From: Tardiphaga sp. | GTDB taxonomy: Bacteria; Pseudomonadota; Alphaproteobacteria; Rhizobiales; Xanthobacteraceae | Reading direction: 5' to 3' | Assembly: GCA_028290325.1 (NCBI GenBank) | Contig: JAQGJY010000124.1 | Span: forward strand, 1 to 9,721 | Length of the DNA: 9,721 bases | Part shown: in pieces, positions 1 to 6,347 of the stretch | Layout: each line of letters starts with the position of its first letter | Numbering within the stretch: the stretch's first letter is position 1 | The notes under the pieces: model-generated | Seen by the model: the letters and a program-made list of their open reading frames with translations, nothing else | The model's database searches: none | Told to the model about the DNA's origin: nothing | Made by a program: the position numbers and the translations under genes

Positions 1-37
1 CAAGCACAGTTCCAGCCAAATCCGGCTTAAACGCCAA

Positions 38-65
38 TTGACTTGATCAACCCCGCCACTGTAAA
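38..65 (+). promoter_or_regulatory. possible sigma70-type promoter for tRNA-Ala
   Basis: TTGACT at 38-43 is a near-consensus -35 box. It is followed after 16 bp by TGTAAA at 60-65, which matches four of six bases of TATAAT. This would start transcription about 40 bp before the mature tRNA. The -10 region lies in the loop of a 6-bp inverted repeat (CCGCCA 53-58, TGGCGG 66-71), which could be an operator or chance. Evidence is by eye only. Confidence 0.35.
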
Positions 66-86
66 TGGCGGCATTCGCGCTACCGC

Positions 87-102
87 GGCTTTGAAAAAAG
101 CC
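87..102 (+). other. hairpin with GAAA tetraloop in tRNA leader
   Basis: GGCTTT (87-92) and AAAGCC (97-102) form a perfect 6-bp stem closed by a GAAA (GNRA-type) tetraloop. It ends 9 nt before the first base of mature tRNA-Ala, so it would lie in the 5' leader removed by RNase P. It may help leader folding, or may be incidental. No function is claimed. Confidence 0.4.
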
Positions 103-111
103 CGGCCGCGA

Positions 112-187
<76 letters not shown>

Positions 188-274
188 GCCCTTTGCCAAG
201 TGGCTTCGCGCGGCGCAGCAACTTGGCCAAGCGTGGTTCCCGCGCAGCCTCTTGGCGAAGACCGGCGACCCGTA

Positions 275-781
275 TCAAAGCCGCTTCGCCAAATACGCCA
301 CCGTCTCCGTCCGCGCCCTCAGCCAGTCCGTCCAGCGCGCGAACACCTTCGCCATTTTCTCCGGCGGCACGCCGAGTTGCTGCATCGCGACGCCGCCATT
401 GACCGATTCGCGATAGTCCGAAATCAGCCCATCGCGGACGATGAAGCGGCTCATGCCGTCGATGACGATGTCGGCGCCGGCGAATTGCGGGATCGTCGAG
501 GTGAAGCGCGACAGCGACCACGCGTAACCCATCCCGGTCGCGGCATCGAACACCGGATCGAACATCGACCAGCGGTAGTCGGCGGCATCGCGGTGAAACA
601 GGCCCTGCATCATGTGGGCGATGTCGGCGCGGCCGGTATGCGGACCATAAATGTAATCGTGATAGACGGCGTCCGCCGTGAAATGCGCGGCGAACCGCGC
701 GCCGTCGCCGGATTCCGCCGACGCGGTCAGGTCGTGCAGCAAACGCGCGAAGCCCGCGCCGTCGAGTTGGATGTCGGCCAT
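275..781 (-). CDS. NTF2/SnoaL-like family protein
   Basis: This 168-residue protein has the size and pattern of a single-domain NTF2-like (SnoaL-type) alpha+beta cone fold. An N-terminal helix (about 8-22) leads into the typical F-x-x-D-A-V-Y-H-D segment (34-42) and a G-P-H-T-G-R-A-D-I turn (46-54). Beta strands follow to about 125, with the family-like run F-I-V-R-D-G-L-I-S-D-Y-R (113-124). There is no signal peptide or membrane segment, so it is likely cytoplasmic. Such folds act as small enzymes or ligand-binding proteins, and the substrate cannot be read here. The ATG at 781 has a G-rich stretch just upstream. The gap from the upstream amidotransferase-like gene is 46 bp, so the two may share a transcript. 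Function unknown. Confidence 0.85.
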   Translation of the reverse strand: MADIQLDGAGFARLLHDLTASAESGDGARFAAHFTADAVYHDYIYGPHTGRADIAHMMQGLFHRDAADYRWSMFDPVFDAATGMGYAWSLSRFTSTIPQFAGADIVIDGMSRFIVRDGLISDYRESVNGGVAMQQLGVPPEKMAKVFARWTDWLRARTETVAYLAKRL

Positions 782-827
782 GTCGCCCCCCCTTTTCAGA
801 GGCTACCATGGATCGACGCGCACCTGA

Positions 828-1694
828 TCAAGGCGCCTGGTCTGCCGTCTCGGAGACTTTCACGCCGGCCGGTGCGACCAGCGGCATCCGCGCCAGCCAA
901 TTGTCCATGAAAGCTTTCAGCCAGGCGCGTTCGGCGACGTCGTGGATCGCGCGGGCCGCGAAATGCTCGCGGCGGGCCTGCGCGCCCGGCACCGTCAGGC
1001 GCGCGTCGCCGCGCGTCGTCCAGCGATGCATCATCGCGGTCGTGACGTCGGGGTGAAACTGAAAGCCGAACGCATGCCCGGCGCGAAAGGCCTCGATCGG
1101 AAAATCGCTGCCTTCCGCCAGGCATTCCGTGCCGGCTGGAAGATCGAAGCCCTCGCCATGCCAGTGATAGACGTGATCCGGCCAGTCGGCGCAGATGGCG
1201 CGGCCGGCCGCTGTCGGGCGGATCGGGTAGTAGCCGATCTGCGACAGGCCCGCGATGTGCGGCGAGACCCGCGCGCCGAGATGTTTGGCGAGCATCTGCG
1301 CGCCGAGACAGATGCCGAGAAACGGCCGGTTCTGTCGCAGCGGCAGGCCAATCCAATCGATCTCCCGCTTGATGTAATCGTCCGGATCGTTGGCGCTCAT
1401 CGGCCCGCCGAAGATCACCGCGCCGGCATGGCCGTCGAGCGAGTCCGGCAGAGCATCACCGAACCGGGGCCGCCGCACGTCGAGCGGATGGCCGAGCAGC
1501 CGTAACGCGTTGCCGACACGACCGGGCGACGAGGTTTCCTGATGCAGCACGATCAAGACGGGTCGCAGATCTTTCGGATCGGATGTTCGCGCGGCCGGCG
1601 CGATCACCGGCGCCTCGAACAACAGCCCGACATCGGCGTCAGGCGCCGAGGGCGGCGCGATGATTGAAGCGAGGCGGTCGACGCGATGGCTCAT
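828..1694 (-). CDS. class I glutamine amidotransferase-like protein (GMP-synthase-type GATase domain)
   Basis: The protein has 288 residues. The first 40 or so look unconserved. The GATase1 domain then runs from about residue 45 to 220. Key signs are G-G-P-M-S at 96-100 (oxyanion region), the nucleophile elbow G-I-C-L-G-A-Q with Cys129, and F-Q-F-H-P-D with His214. The family normally has His-Pro-Glu, and here the third triad residue would be Asp216. A helical tail (about 225-270) follows. There is no synthetase domain, so this is a stand-alone amidotransferase or gamma-glutamyl hydrolase-like enzyme, not GMP synthase. The substrate is unknown. No clear Shine-Dalgarno precedes the ATG, so the start is less certain. 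A short upstream reading frame ends overlapping this ATG. Confidence 0.88.
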   Translation of the reverse strand: MSHRVDRLASIIAPPSAPDADVGLLFEAPVIAPAARTSDPKDLRPVLIVLHQETSSPGRVGNALRLLGHPLDVRRPRFGDALPDSLDGHAGAVIFGGPMSANDPDDYIKREIDWIGLPLRQNRPFLGICLGAQMLAKHLGARVSPHIAGLSQIGYYPIRPTAAGRAICADWPDHVYHWHGEGFDLPAGTECLAEGSDFPIEAFRAGHAFGFQFHPDVTTAMMHRWTTRGDARLTVPGAQARREHFAARAIHDVAERAWLKAFMDNWLARMPLVAPAGVKVSETADQAP

Positions 1695-1768
1695 GGCTTG
1701 AGGCTCATGACTCGCACCATAAGCAAAACGCAGGCCAGACTATGGCGGCATAGGCCGCGATGACGCGG

Positions 1769-2545
1769 TCAGCGTTTCGTCTGCAGCCGCCCAACCGCGC
1801 CAAGAATGAATCCGCGTGGGAACAAGCGCAGCAGGAAAGGCACGATCTTGATGCCGATGCCCGGCAGGACCGCGCGCTTGTTGCTCATCAGCCCGCGATA
1901 CCCCGCCAGCGCCGCATCCGCCGCGCTCACATTCAGAATCGCCGAGTCCAAGCCCGGCTCAAAGCCGGCGCGGCTCTGGAAACCGGATGGCACCGGCCCC
2001 GGACACAGCGCCGTCACACGAACGCCTTTTGAGCCGAGTTCGTAATGCAGCGCCTCGGTGAACGACAGCACGTAGGCTTTCGAGGCATAATACACGGCCA
2101 TGCCCGGCCCCGGCAGAAAGCCGGCGATCGACGCGACATTGAGAATGCCGCCGCCGGTGCGGACCAGGCTGTCCGTGAAGCGCAGCGACAGGTCGGTCAG
2201 CGCGCGGATATTGACCGCGACGATGCCGAGCTGCTGGTCGCGGTCGATCTCGGCGGAGCGGCCGAACAGCCCGAAGCCGGCATTGTTGACGACGAATTCC
2301 ACCTCGACATCGGCGGCCTGAAGCGCCGCCGCGATACGGTCACATGCGTCCGGCGCCTCGAGATCGCAGGCGATCACGATCGGTGCGGCGCCGCCGGCCG
2401 CGACGATCTCGGCGGCCAGAGCGTTCAGCCGGTCAACGCGCCGCGCCACCAGCGCCAGACGATGATCGTTCGACGCGAACACCCGCGCCAGCTCCAGACC
2501 GATGCCGGATGAAGCTCCGGTAATGAGGGCGACGCGCTCAGTCAC
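1769..2545 (-). CDS. classical short-chain dehydrogenase/reductase (SDR)
   Basis: This 258-residue Rossmann-fold oxidoreductase has every classical SDR landmark. These are the dinucleotide-binding T-G-A-S-S-G-I-G at 9-16, Asp61 after the fourth strand, N-N-A-G at 87-90, Asn112, the catalytic Ser139, and Tyr152 with Lys156 (Y-x-x-x-K). C-P-G-P follows at 181-184. Two arginines (35, 36) after the second strand favour NADP(H). The C-terminus is basic and hydrophobic (about 230-258), which may mean membrane contact. The start is GTG at 2543-2545; the next Met is residue 149, so no ATG alternative exists. No strong ribosome site is seen. The gap to the next gene downstream is 74 bp. The substrate cannot be inferred. 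Confidence 0.95.
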   Translation of the reverse strand: MTERVALITGASSGIGLELARVFASNDHRLALVARRVDRLNALAAEIVAAGGAAPIVIACDLEAPDACDRIAAALQAADVEVEFVVNNAGFGLFGRSAEIDRDQQLGIVAVNIRALTDLSLRFTDSLVRTGGGILNVASIAGFLPGPGMAVYYASKAYVLSFTEALHYELGSKGVRVTALCPGPVPSGFQSRAGFEPGLDSAILNVSAADAALAGYRGLMSNKRAVLPGIGIKIVPFLLRLFPRGFILGAVGRLQTKR

Positions 2546-2694
2546 GGGGAAATACTTTGAAAATAAACGTCACGGCAAAACAATCTGTGGTTTCAGAAGG
2601 GGACAGCCCTAGGCGGGATGATCGCCCTTCGCAAGCCCCGCATGGGGGTTGAGCCGCCGCTGTCGATGAGCGAGCCGCCCCCGATCATGCTGAA
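2546..2694 (-). other. 149-bp gap between TerB-like and SDR genes
   Basis: The part next to the SDR start (about 2546-2600) is clearly richer in A and T than the flanking genes and probably holds an SDR promoter, although no good -35/-10 pair could be fixed by eye. A small GC hairpin (CCCC 2636-2639, GGGG 2644-2647, loop GCAT) lies after the TerB-like gene. It has no T-tract, so it is not a convincing intrinsic terminator. Confidence 0.3.
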
Positions 2695-3192
2695 TCAGGT
2701 GGCGGCGTCCGCGACGGCGGGCGGTTCGGCCGGCGCGTCCTCACCAGCGACGCGGCGCCGCAGATTGACGCGCTCACGCGTCGAAATGCCGAGGAGGTCG
2801 GCGGCGCGCCACACCACATTGTCTTCGAATTCGCTGACCCGGCCATCGGCATAGACCAATTCCCACATCATCTCGATGATGCGCGCGCGGCCGGCCTCAT
2901 CCACCGCGCGCATGATCACGCTGGTAAAATGATAGAGATCGACAGCCTGTCCTTCTTCCAGCGTGGCGGCGGCGATCAGCCGATCGGCGGTGCCGGGATC
3001 GAGGCCGAAGCCGCTCTCGATCAGGCTGTGCAGCTTCTTCCTTTCGATCGCGGTTGGCTCGCCATCGAGCGAGATGACGTGAACAAGCAAAGCCGTCGCG
3101 GCGAGACGATAGCCGGTGTCGTCAAAGGTCTGTTGGTCGGTCGCGGAAGGCGACACGACGTCGGCAATGAACTGGCGCAGGCTGTCGAACAT
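2695..3192 (-). CDS. TerB-like domain protein
   Basis: The protein has 165 residues and is mainly alpha-helical, without signal peptide or membrane segment. It shows the two pseudo-symmetric acidic motifs of the TerB fold: L-D-G-E-P-T-A-I-E (42-50) and A-D-G-R-V-S-E-F-E (115-123). Each has Asp-Gly and a Glu seven residues after the Asp, spaced as in metal-binding TerB proteins. The tail after about 150 is Ala/Pro-rich and probably disordered. TerB-like proteins are widespread. The name comes from tellurite-resistance operons, but no TerC, TerD or TerZ gene is near, so a tellurite role should not be assumed. A good candidate EcfG-type promoter lies just upstream, which suggests general stress induction. 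No strong Shine-Dalgarno is seen before the ATG. Confidence 0.9.
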   Translation of the reverse strand: MFDSLRQFIADVVSPSATDQQTFDDTGYRLAATALLVHVISLDGEPTAIERKKLHSLIESGFGLDPGTADRLIAAATLEEGQAVDLYHFTSVIMRAVDEAGRARIIEMMWELVYADGRVSEFEDNVVWRAADLLGISTRERVNLRRRVAGEDAPAEPPAVADAAT

Positions 3193-3233
3193 CGGATGTC
3201 TCGGCTAAAAATTGAAAGGAAGGTTGTGACGAA

Positions 3234-3259
3234 AACGCAGGCGTTATCACAAGCGTTCC
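3234..3259 (-). promoter_or_regulatory. candidate EcfG (general stress response) promoter for the TerB-like gene
   Basis: Read on the minus strand, GGAAC (3259-3255) is followed by 17 bp and then CGTT (3237-3234). This matches the published alphaproteobacterial EcfG consensus GGAAC-N16-17-CGTT exactly. Transcription would start near 3228, leaving a leader of about 35 nt before the ATG at 3192. Position, strand and spacing are all right, but nine defined bases can occur by chance in a GC-rich genome. Confidence 0.6.
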
Positions 3260-3330
3260 CGAGGCTAACATGAAGCCTTCGTCATGTCGTGGCGATGAAA
3301 ACGGCGTTTTGTCATGGTGAGGAGAGACGA

Positions 3331-3358
3331 TCGTCGCGTTCGAAGACCGTCGCGACGA
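3331..3358 (-). other. inverted repeat downstream of the P450 gene
   Basis: TCGTCGCG (3331-3338) and CGCGACGA (3351-3358) are perfect 8-bp complements around a 12-nt loop. The hairpin lies 25 bp after the P450 stop codon. No T-run follows it on the minus strand, so it could be a processing or Rho-related structure, or chance, more than a classical terminator. Confidence 0.35.
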
Positions 3359-3383
3359 AATCGAGCCTGTTGCCGCGATCGAT

Positions 3384-4766
3384 TCACCGCCGAGCGATCC
3401 GGAACGACGGCGAGCGATCCGGCTGCGTGGTGACGACGCCGATCGGCATGACAGGCAGATCGTCGGCAAGGTCGACACGGAAGGCGGCGATGATCTTGGC
3501 CAGCGCCAGCACCGCCTCGACGATCGCGAAATGCGCGCCGATGCAAATGCGTGGCCCCGCACCGAAGGGCATATAGGCAAAGCGATCCGGCGGTGGCGCG
3601 CCCGGCATGAAGCGCTCCGGCTTGAACGCGTTCGGGTCGGTCCACAATTTCTCGTGCCGGTGCAGCAGCCACGGCGCGATCAAAATCACATCCTTCGCCG
3701 CGATCTGATGGCCGGCGACGACGTCCGGCCCGGCCGCCGCGCGGGCGACCAGGAACGCCGGCGGATAGAGCCGCATCGTCTCGTCGATGACGGCGCGCGT
3801 GAACGGCAGCTTCGTGATGTCCTGCGTGTCGCCGGCGGCCTGCACTTCGGAGGCGAGGCGATCCTGCGTCGCGGGGTCCAGCGCCAGCACATAGAGCGCC
3901 CAGAACAACGCCGTCGCGGTCGTCTCGTGACCCGCCAGAATCATGGTCGCGACCTCGTCGCCGAGCAGATCGTCGTTGAAGGCCTCGCCGGTTTCCGGAT
4001 CGCGCGCGGCGACCATCAGGTCGAACAGATCGCGCGGCGGCGCACCTTCGGCTTTGCCGGCAGCGCGGCGAGCCGCGATCAATTCGCCGACGAAACTGGT
4101 CCAGCGTTTGCGAAACCGGCGCCGCGCGAAGTCCTGCGGGCTCGGCCATGACAACGGCAGCAGCAGATCGAAGAAATGCGGCCGCGCCAGCGTGGTGCCG
4201 TACTCGATGACGAAGTCGCGCAGGCGCGGGCCGAGATCTCCCATCGCGAACGAGAACATCGTGCGGCCGGCGATTTCCAGCGTCATGTGTTGCATCGCTT
4301 CGCGCAAATCGACCGGTTGACCGCGCTGTGCATCAAGCATCGCGATGGTCTCGTCGGTCGCCGACAGCATATGCGGTATCAACGTCGAAACCGCGCGCGG
4401 CGTGAACGCCGGCGCCAGCGTACGGCGCTGATGCTTCCACGGTCTGCCCTCGGCCATCAGCAGGCCGTCACCGAGCATCGGACGCAATACGCGGATGCCG
4501 GGCGGCGTGCGCGTATAGTTCTCATAATTGTCGACCAGCACGTGGCGGATCGCATCCGGCGTATTCAGGATGAAACTGCCGTGGCCGAAGAAACGCCCCT
4601 TGATGACGTCCTCTTCATACGCGCGTTGGCCCCATGTGCCGATCGCGCTCTTGCGCATCGCTTGCAACCGCCCCAGCGCGCCCATTTTCTGATGCGCGCG
4701 CGGCGGGGCCGGCGGGATCAGCGGCGCTCGCGTGATGGGCAGATCGATCGTTTCGGCGATGCTCAT
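3384..4766 (-). CDS. cytochrome P450 monooxygenase
   Basis: This 460-residue soluble P450 would insert one oxygen atom into an organic substrate, taking electrons from separate redox partners. All landmarks are intact: C-helix W110-x-x-x-R114, I-helix A-G-H-E-T-T (278-283), K-helix E329-x-x-R332, P-E-R-F (383-386) and the haem loop F-G-A-G-P-R-I-C-I-G (401-410) with Cys408 as the thiolate ligand. There is no N-terminal membrane anchor. The frame stays open 34 codons further up, to 4868, into the neighbouring gene. The ATG at 4766 is chosen because AAGGA sits 6 nt before it and it gives normal P450 length. No ferredoxin or reductase gene is adjacent, and the substrate is unknown. Confidence 0.97.
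   Translation of the reverse strand: MSIAETIDLPITRAPLIPPAPPRAHQKMGALGRLQAMRKSAIGTWGQRAYEEDVIKGRFFGHGSFILNTPDAIRHVLVDNYENYTRTPPGIRVLRPMLGDGLLMAEGRPWKHQRRTLAPAFTPRAVSTLIPHMLSATDETIAMLDAQRGQPVDLREAMQHMTLEIAGRTMFSFAMGDLGPRLRDFVIEYGTTLARPHFFDLLLPLSWPSPQDFARRRFRKRWTSFVGELIAARRAAGKAEGAPPRDLFDLMVAARDPETGEAFNDDLLGDEVATMILAGHETTATALFWALYVLALDPATQDRLASEVQAAGDTQDITKLPFTRAVIDETMRLYPPAFLVARAAAGPDVVAGHQIAAKDVILIAPWLLHRHEKLWTDPNAFKPERFMPGAPPPDRFAYMPFGAGPRICIGAHFAIVEAVLALAKIIAAFRVDLADDLPVMPIGVVTTQPDRSPSFRIARR
3391..3422. repeat. pair of 12-bp direct repeats at the P450 3' end
   Basis: CGAGCGATCCGG occurs at 3391-3402 and again at 3411-3422, 20 bp apart, inside the last codons of the P450 gene. The spacing is not a multiple of three, so the repeat is in DNA and not in protein. 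It may be chance or a remnant of a small duplication. Confidence 0.5.
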
Positions 4767-4772
4767 GCAATG

Positions 4773-4777
4773 TCCTT
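4773..4777 (-). promoter_or_regulatory. ribosome binding site fixing the P450 start
   Basis: AAGGA on the minus strand lies 6 nt before the ATG at 4764-4766. It supports this start over the longer open frame that reaches 4868 and would overlap the upstream hydrolase gene. Confidence 0.8.
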
Positions 4778-4820
4778 GTCGCGAGGGCCGAGTATCGGCG
4801 CTTATCAAGGCCGAATTCTG

Positions 4821-4847
4821 GTGCCTCGCGCAACGATGCGCGCGCAC
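4821..4847 (-). terminator. GC-rich hairpin after the Tat hydrolase gene, possible terminator
   Basis: On the minus strand GTGC-(G)-CGCGCA pairs with TGCGCG-(AG)-GCAC around a TCGT loop, giving ten base pairs with a small internal bulge. It begins 18 bp after the hydrolase stop and lies before the P450 ribosome site. There is no downstream T-tract, so intrinsic termination is doubtful. It could instead reduce read-through into, or stabilise transcripts around, the P450 gene. Confidence 0.4.
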
Positions 4848-4864
4848 CCGAATGACGGCAGGTC

Positions 4865-6232
4865 TCAATACGTCAGTTCTGCGATGCTGATGTGGTTGTC
4901 AGATGCTGGCCAGGCGCGGGCGACGACGCGCTCGGTATTGAACAGGCCTACCACCGCGCGGCCGACATCCGCTGCCGGCAACCGCAACGTCGCCAGCGCA
5001 TCCGTTGGCACGCCGGATTTCACGTCCGCCGGCTCTTTGCCATCAAACAAAACGACATCGCGCGGCAGTCCAAAATAACCGCGCGGCCGCGAGAACAGCA
5101 CCACCGCGCCGGCATCCTTGTCGGTTGGCCCGAACGGCCGCGCGGCGCGCAAATGCACGACGTCGGACGAACGCGGAACCGGCGAACGATACAGATGCGT
5201 CGTCGGCGCGCCTTGCGAGGTCAGGACGATTTCCAATGGCCACCCGGACTCGACCTTGGCCGGTCCCCAGCGGCCATCGGCGGCGGTCTTGCCGCGATAG
5301 ACCGCCTCGCCGGCGCGCGCGCCATCGGCGCCGACCCGAAATATCTCGACCGACGCGTCAGCGACCGGACGGTTGGTCTGCACGCCACCCGGCGTTCCCG
5401 TCACCAGGCCGCTGATCGTGACGCTCGCTTCCGGCGCGATGTCGATCCGCGTGGGCTCGCGTCCGGCGATGAATTTGAACATCTCGCGGAAGGCGCGCGA
5501 ATGAAAGCCAACTTCGCGATGGTCCAGCGGACCGAGCACGAGATTGGTCGCGCCGGTCAAAGCCGGGCCGTCAAACGTCACGTTGGTCGGCGTGCCGGGT
5601 TTGCCCGCGAAACGGCCGTCCGGCTGGGCGTATTTGTCCATCCCGTCGCTGCGCAGCGTCAGGAACGCCGTCCCCGGCGTCGCCTCGGTCTCGCCCGCGT
5701 TGAGTTTTTGTAAAAACGGGCCACGGCCGTTGAACTCGCCGTTCAGACCCTCGTCCCACGCATAGACGCCATGGTTCGGCACGCCGGTCAGAACCGCGTG
5801 GCTGACGTCGGCGCCGCCGGATTTGATGTAGTTGCGGACCGCGTAGCCGCCGCGTGAATTGGCCACCAGCGCGACCTTCGGCGCCCCGGTGCGCTGGCGC
5901 AGGGCCGCGATGGCCTCGGCCAGTTCGCGTCTTTGATCTTCGGTCGAGGAGCGGTTCGGCTGCGGCACAGTGTCGTCGGTGCGCGCCAGCGGATCGGTGA
6001 AATTCAGCGCCGCGAGCCGGTCGCGCGGCACGGCGTTGCTTTCCATCCGCCAGATCTGAGTCTGCCACAGCGCCGCACTATCGCCATTGCCGTGGACGAA
6101 CAACACCGGCGGCATCTCGGCGGTCTGCGCCGATGCCCGCCGCATGAGACCGCTCGCCGCGAGTGGCAGGATCGCCGCCGCCCGCAACAGGTTGCGACGG
6201 GACAGGCCCGGCATTTTGAAGGTTTCAGACAT
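4865..6232 (-). CDS. Tat-exported alpha/beta hydrolase (lipase/esterase-like) with C-terminal beta-rich domain
   Basis: The protein has 455 residues. A twin-arginine signal is clear: S-R-R-N-L-L-R (11-17), a hydrophobic stretch to about 29, and likely cleavage after A-S-A (33-35), so it is exported folded to the periplasm or beyond. The mature part starts with the strand and oxyanion loop F-V-H-G-N-G (45-50). The nucleophile elbow is A-N-S-R-G (124-128) with Ser126, so the first Gly of G-x-S-x-G is Ala, as in some lipases and polyester depolymerases. His238 in L-D-H is the likely catalytic His, and Asp196 or Asp199 the acid. Residues about 268-455 look like beta-sandwich domains resembling carboxypeptidase-regulatory modules. 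The ester substrate is unknown. The start has GGGAG about 10 nt upstream. Met7 would be an alternative but lacks a ribosome site. Confidence 0.9.
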   Translation of the reverse strand: MSETFKMPGLSRRNLLRAAAILPLAASGLMRRASAQTAEMPPVLFVHGNGDSAALWQTQIWRMESNAVPRDRLAALNFTDPLARTDDTVPQPNRSSTEDQRRELAEAIAALRQRTGAPKVALVANSRGGYAVRNYIKSGGADVSHAVLTGVPNHGVYAWDEGLNGEFNGRGPFLQKLNAGETEATPGTAFLTLRSDGMDKYAQPDGRFAGKPGTPTNVTFDGPALTGATNLVLGPLDHREVGFHSRAFREMFKFIAGREPTRIDIAPEASVTISGLVTGTPGGVQTNRPVADASVEIFRVGADGARAGEAVYRGKTAADGRWGPAKVESGWPLEIVLTSQGAPTTHLYRSPVPRSSDVVHLRAARPFGPTDKDAGAVVLFSRPRGYFGLPRDVVLFDGKEPADVKSGVPTDALATLRLPAADVGRAVVGLFNTERVVARAWPASDNHISIAELTY

Positions 6233-6347
6233 GATAGGCGCACTCCCGAATGCATCGTTTTCAAGACCCTAGCAGCCGCTCCAACCCCACGGAAGGCCGC
6301 CGGCCACTGGACAAGCCACCGGCTTCGCGGGCATCTCCTGTGGGTCA
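6233..6347. other. 115-bp divergent intergenic region
   Basis: This gap must hold the promoters of the leftward Tat hydrolase gene and the rightward MFS gene. I could not find a convincing -35/-10 pair or EcfG-type site on either strand. Short GC-rich palindromic pieces (GCCGG/CCGGC around 6299-6322) are present, but they are weak evidence for an operator. Confidence 0.4.

Noticed and set aside
2541..2575. GTCACGG repeated at 2541-2547 and 2569-2575 as a paired operator
   Set aside because: It is only 7 bp, one copy covers the SDR start codon, and such repeats are expected by chance.
2695..3192. Tellurite resistance determinant
   Set aside because: Only a TerB-like domain is present. None of the other ter genes is in the window.
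4767..4868. 34-codon N-terminal extension of the P450 frame
   Set aside because: It would overlap the hydrolase stop. The ATG at 4766 has a good ribosome site and gives normal family length.
4176..5713. Long plus-strand frames opposite the P450 and Tat hydrolase genes
   Set aside because: Arg/His-rich shadow translations opposite two genes with intact catalytic motifs.
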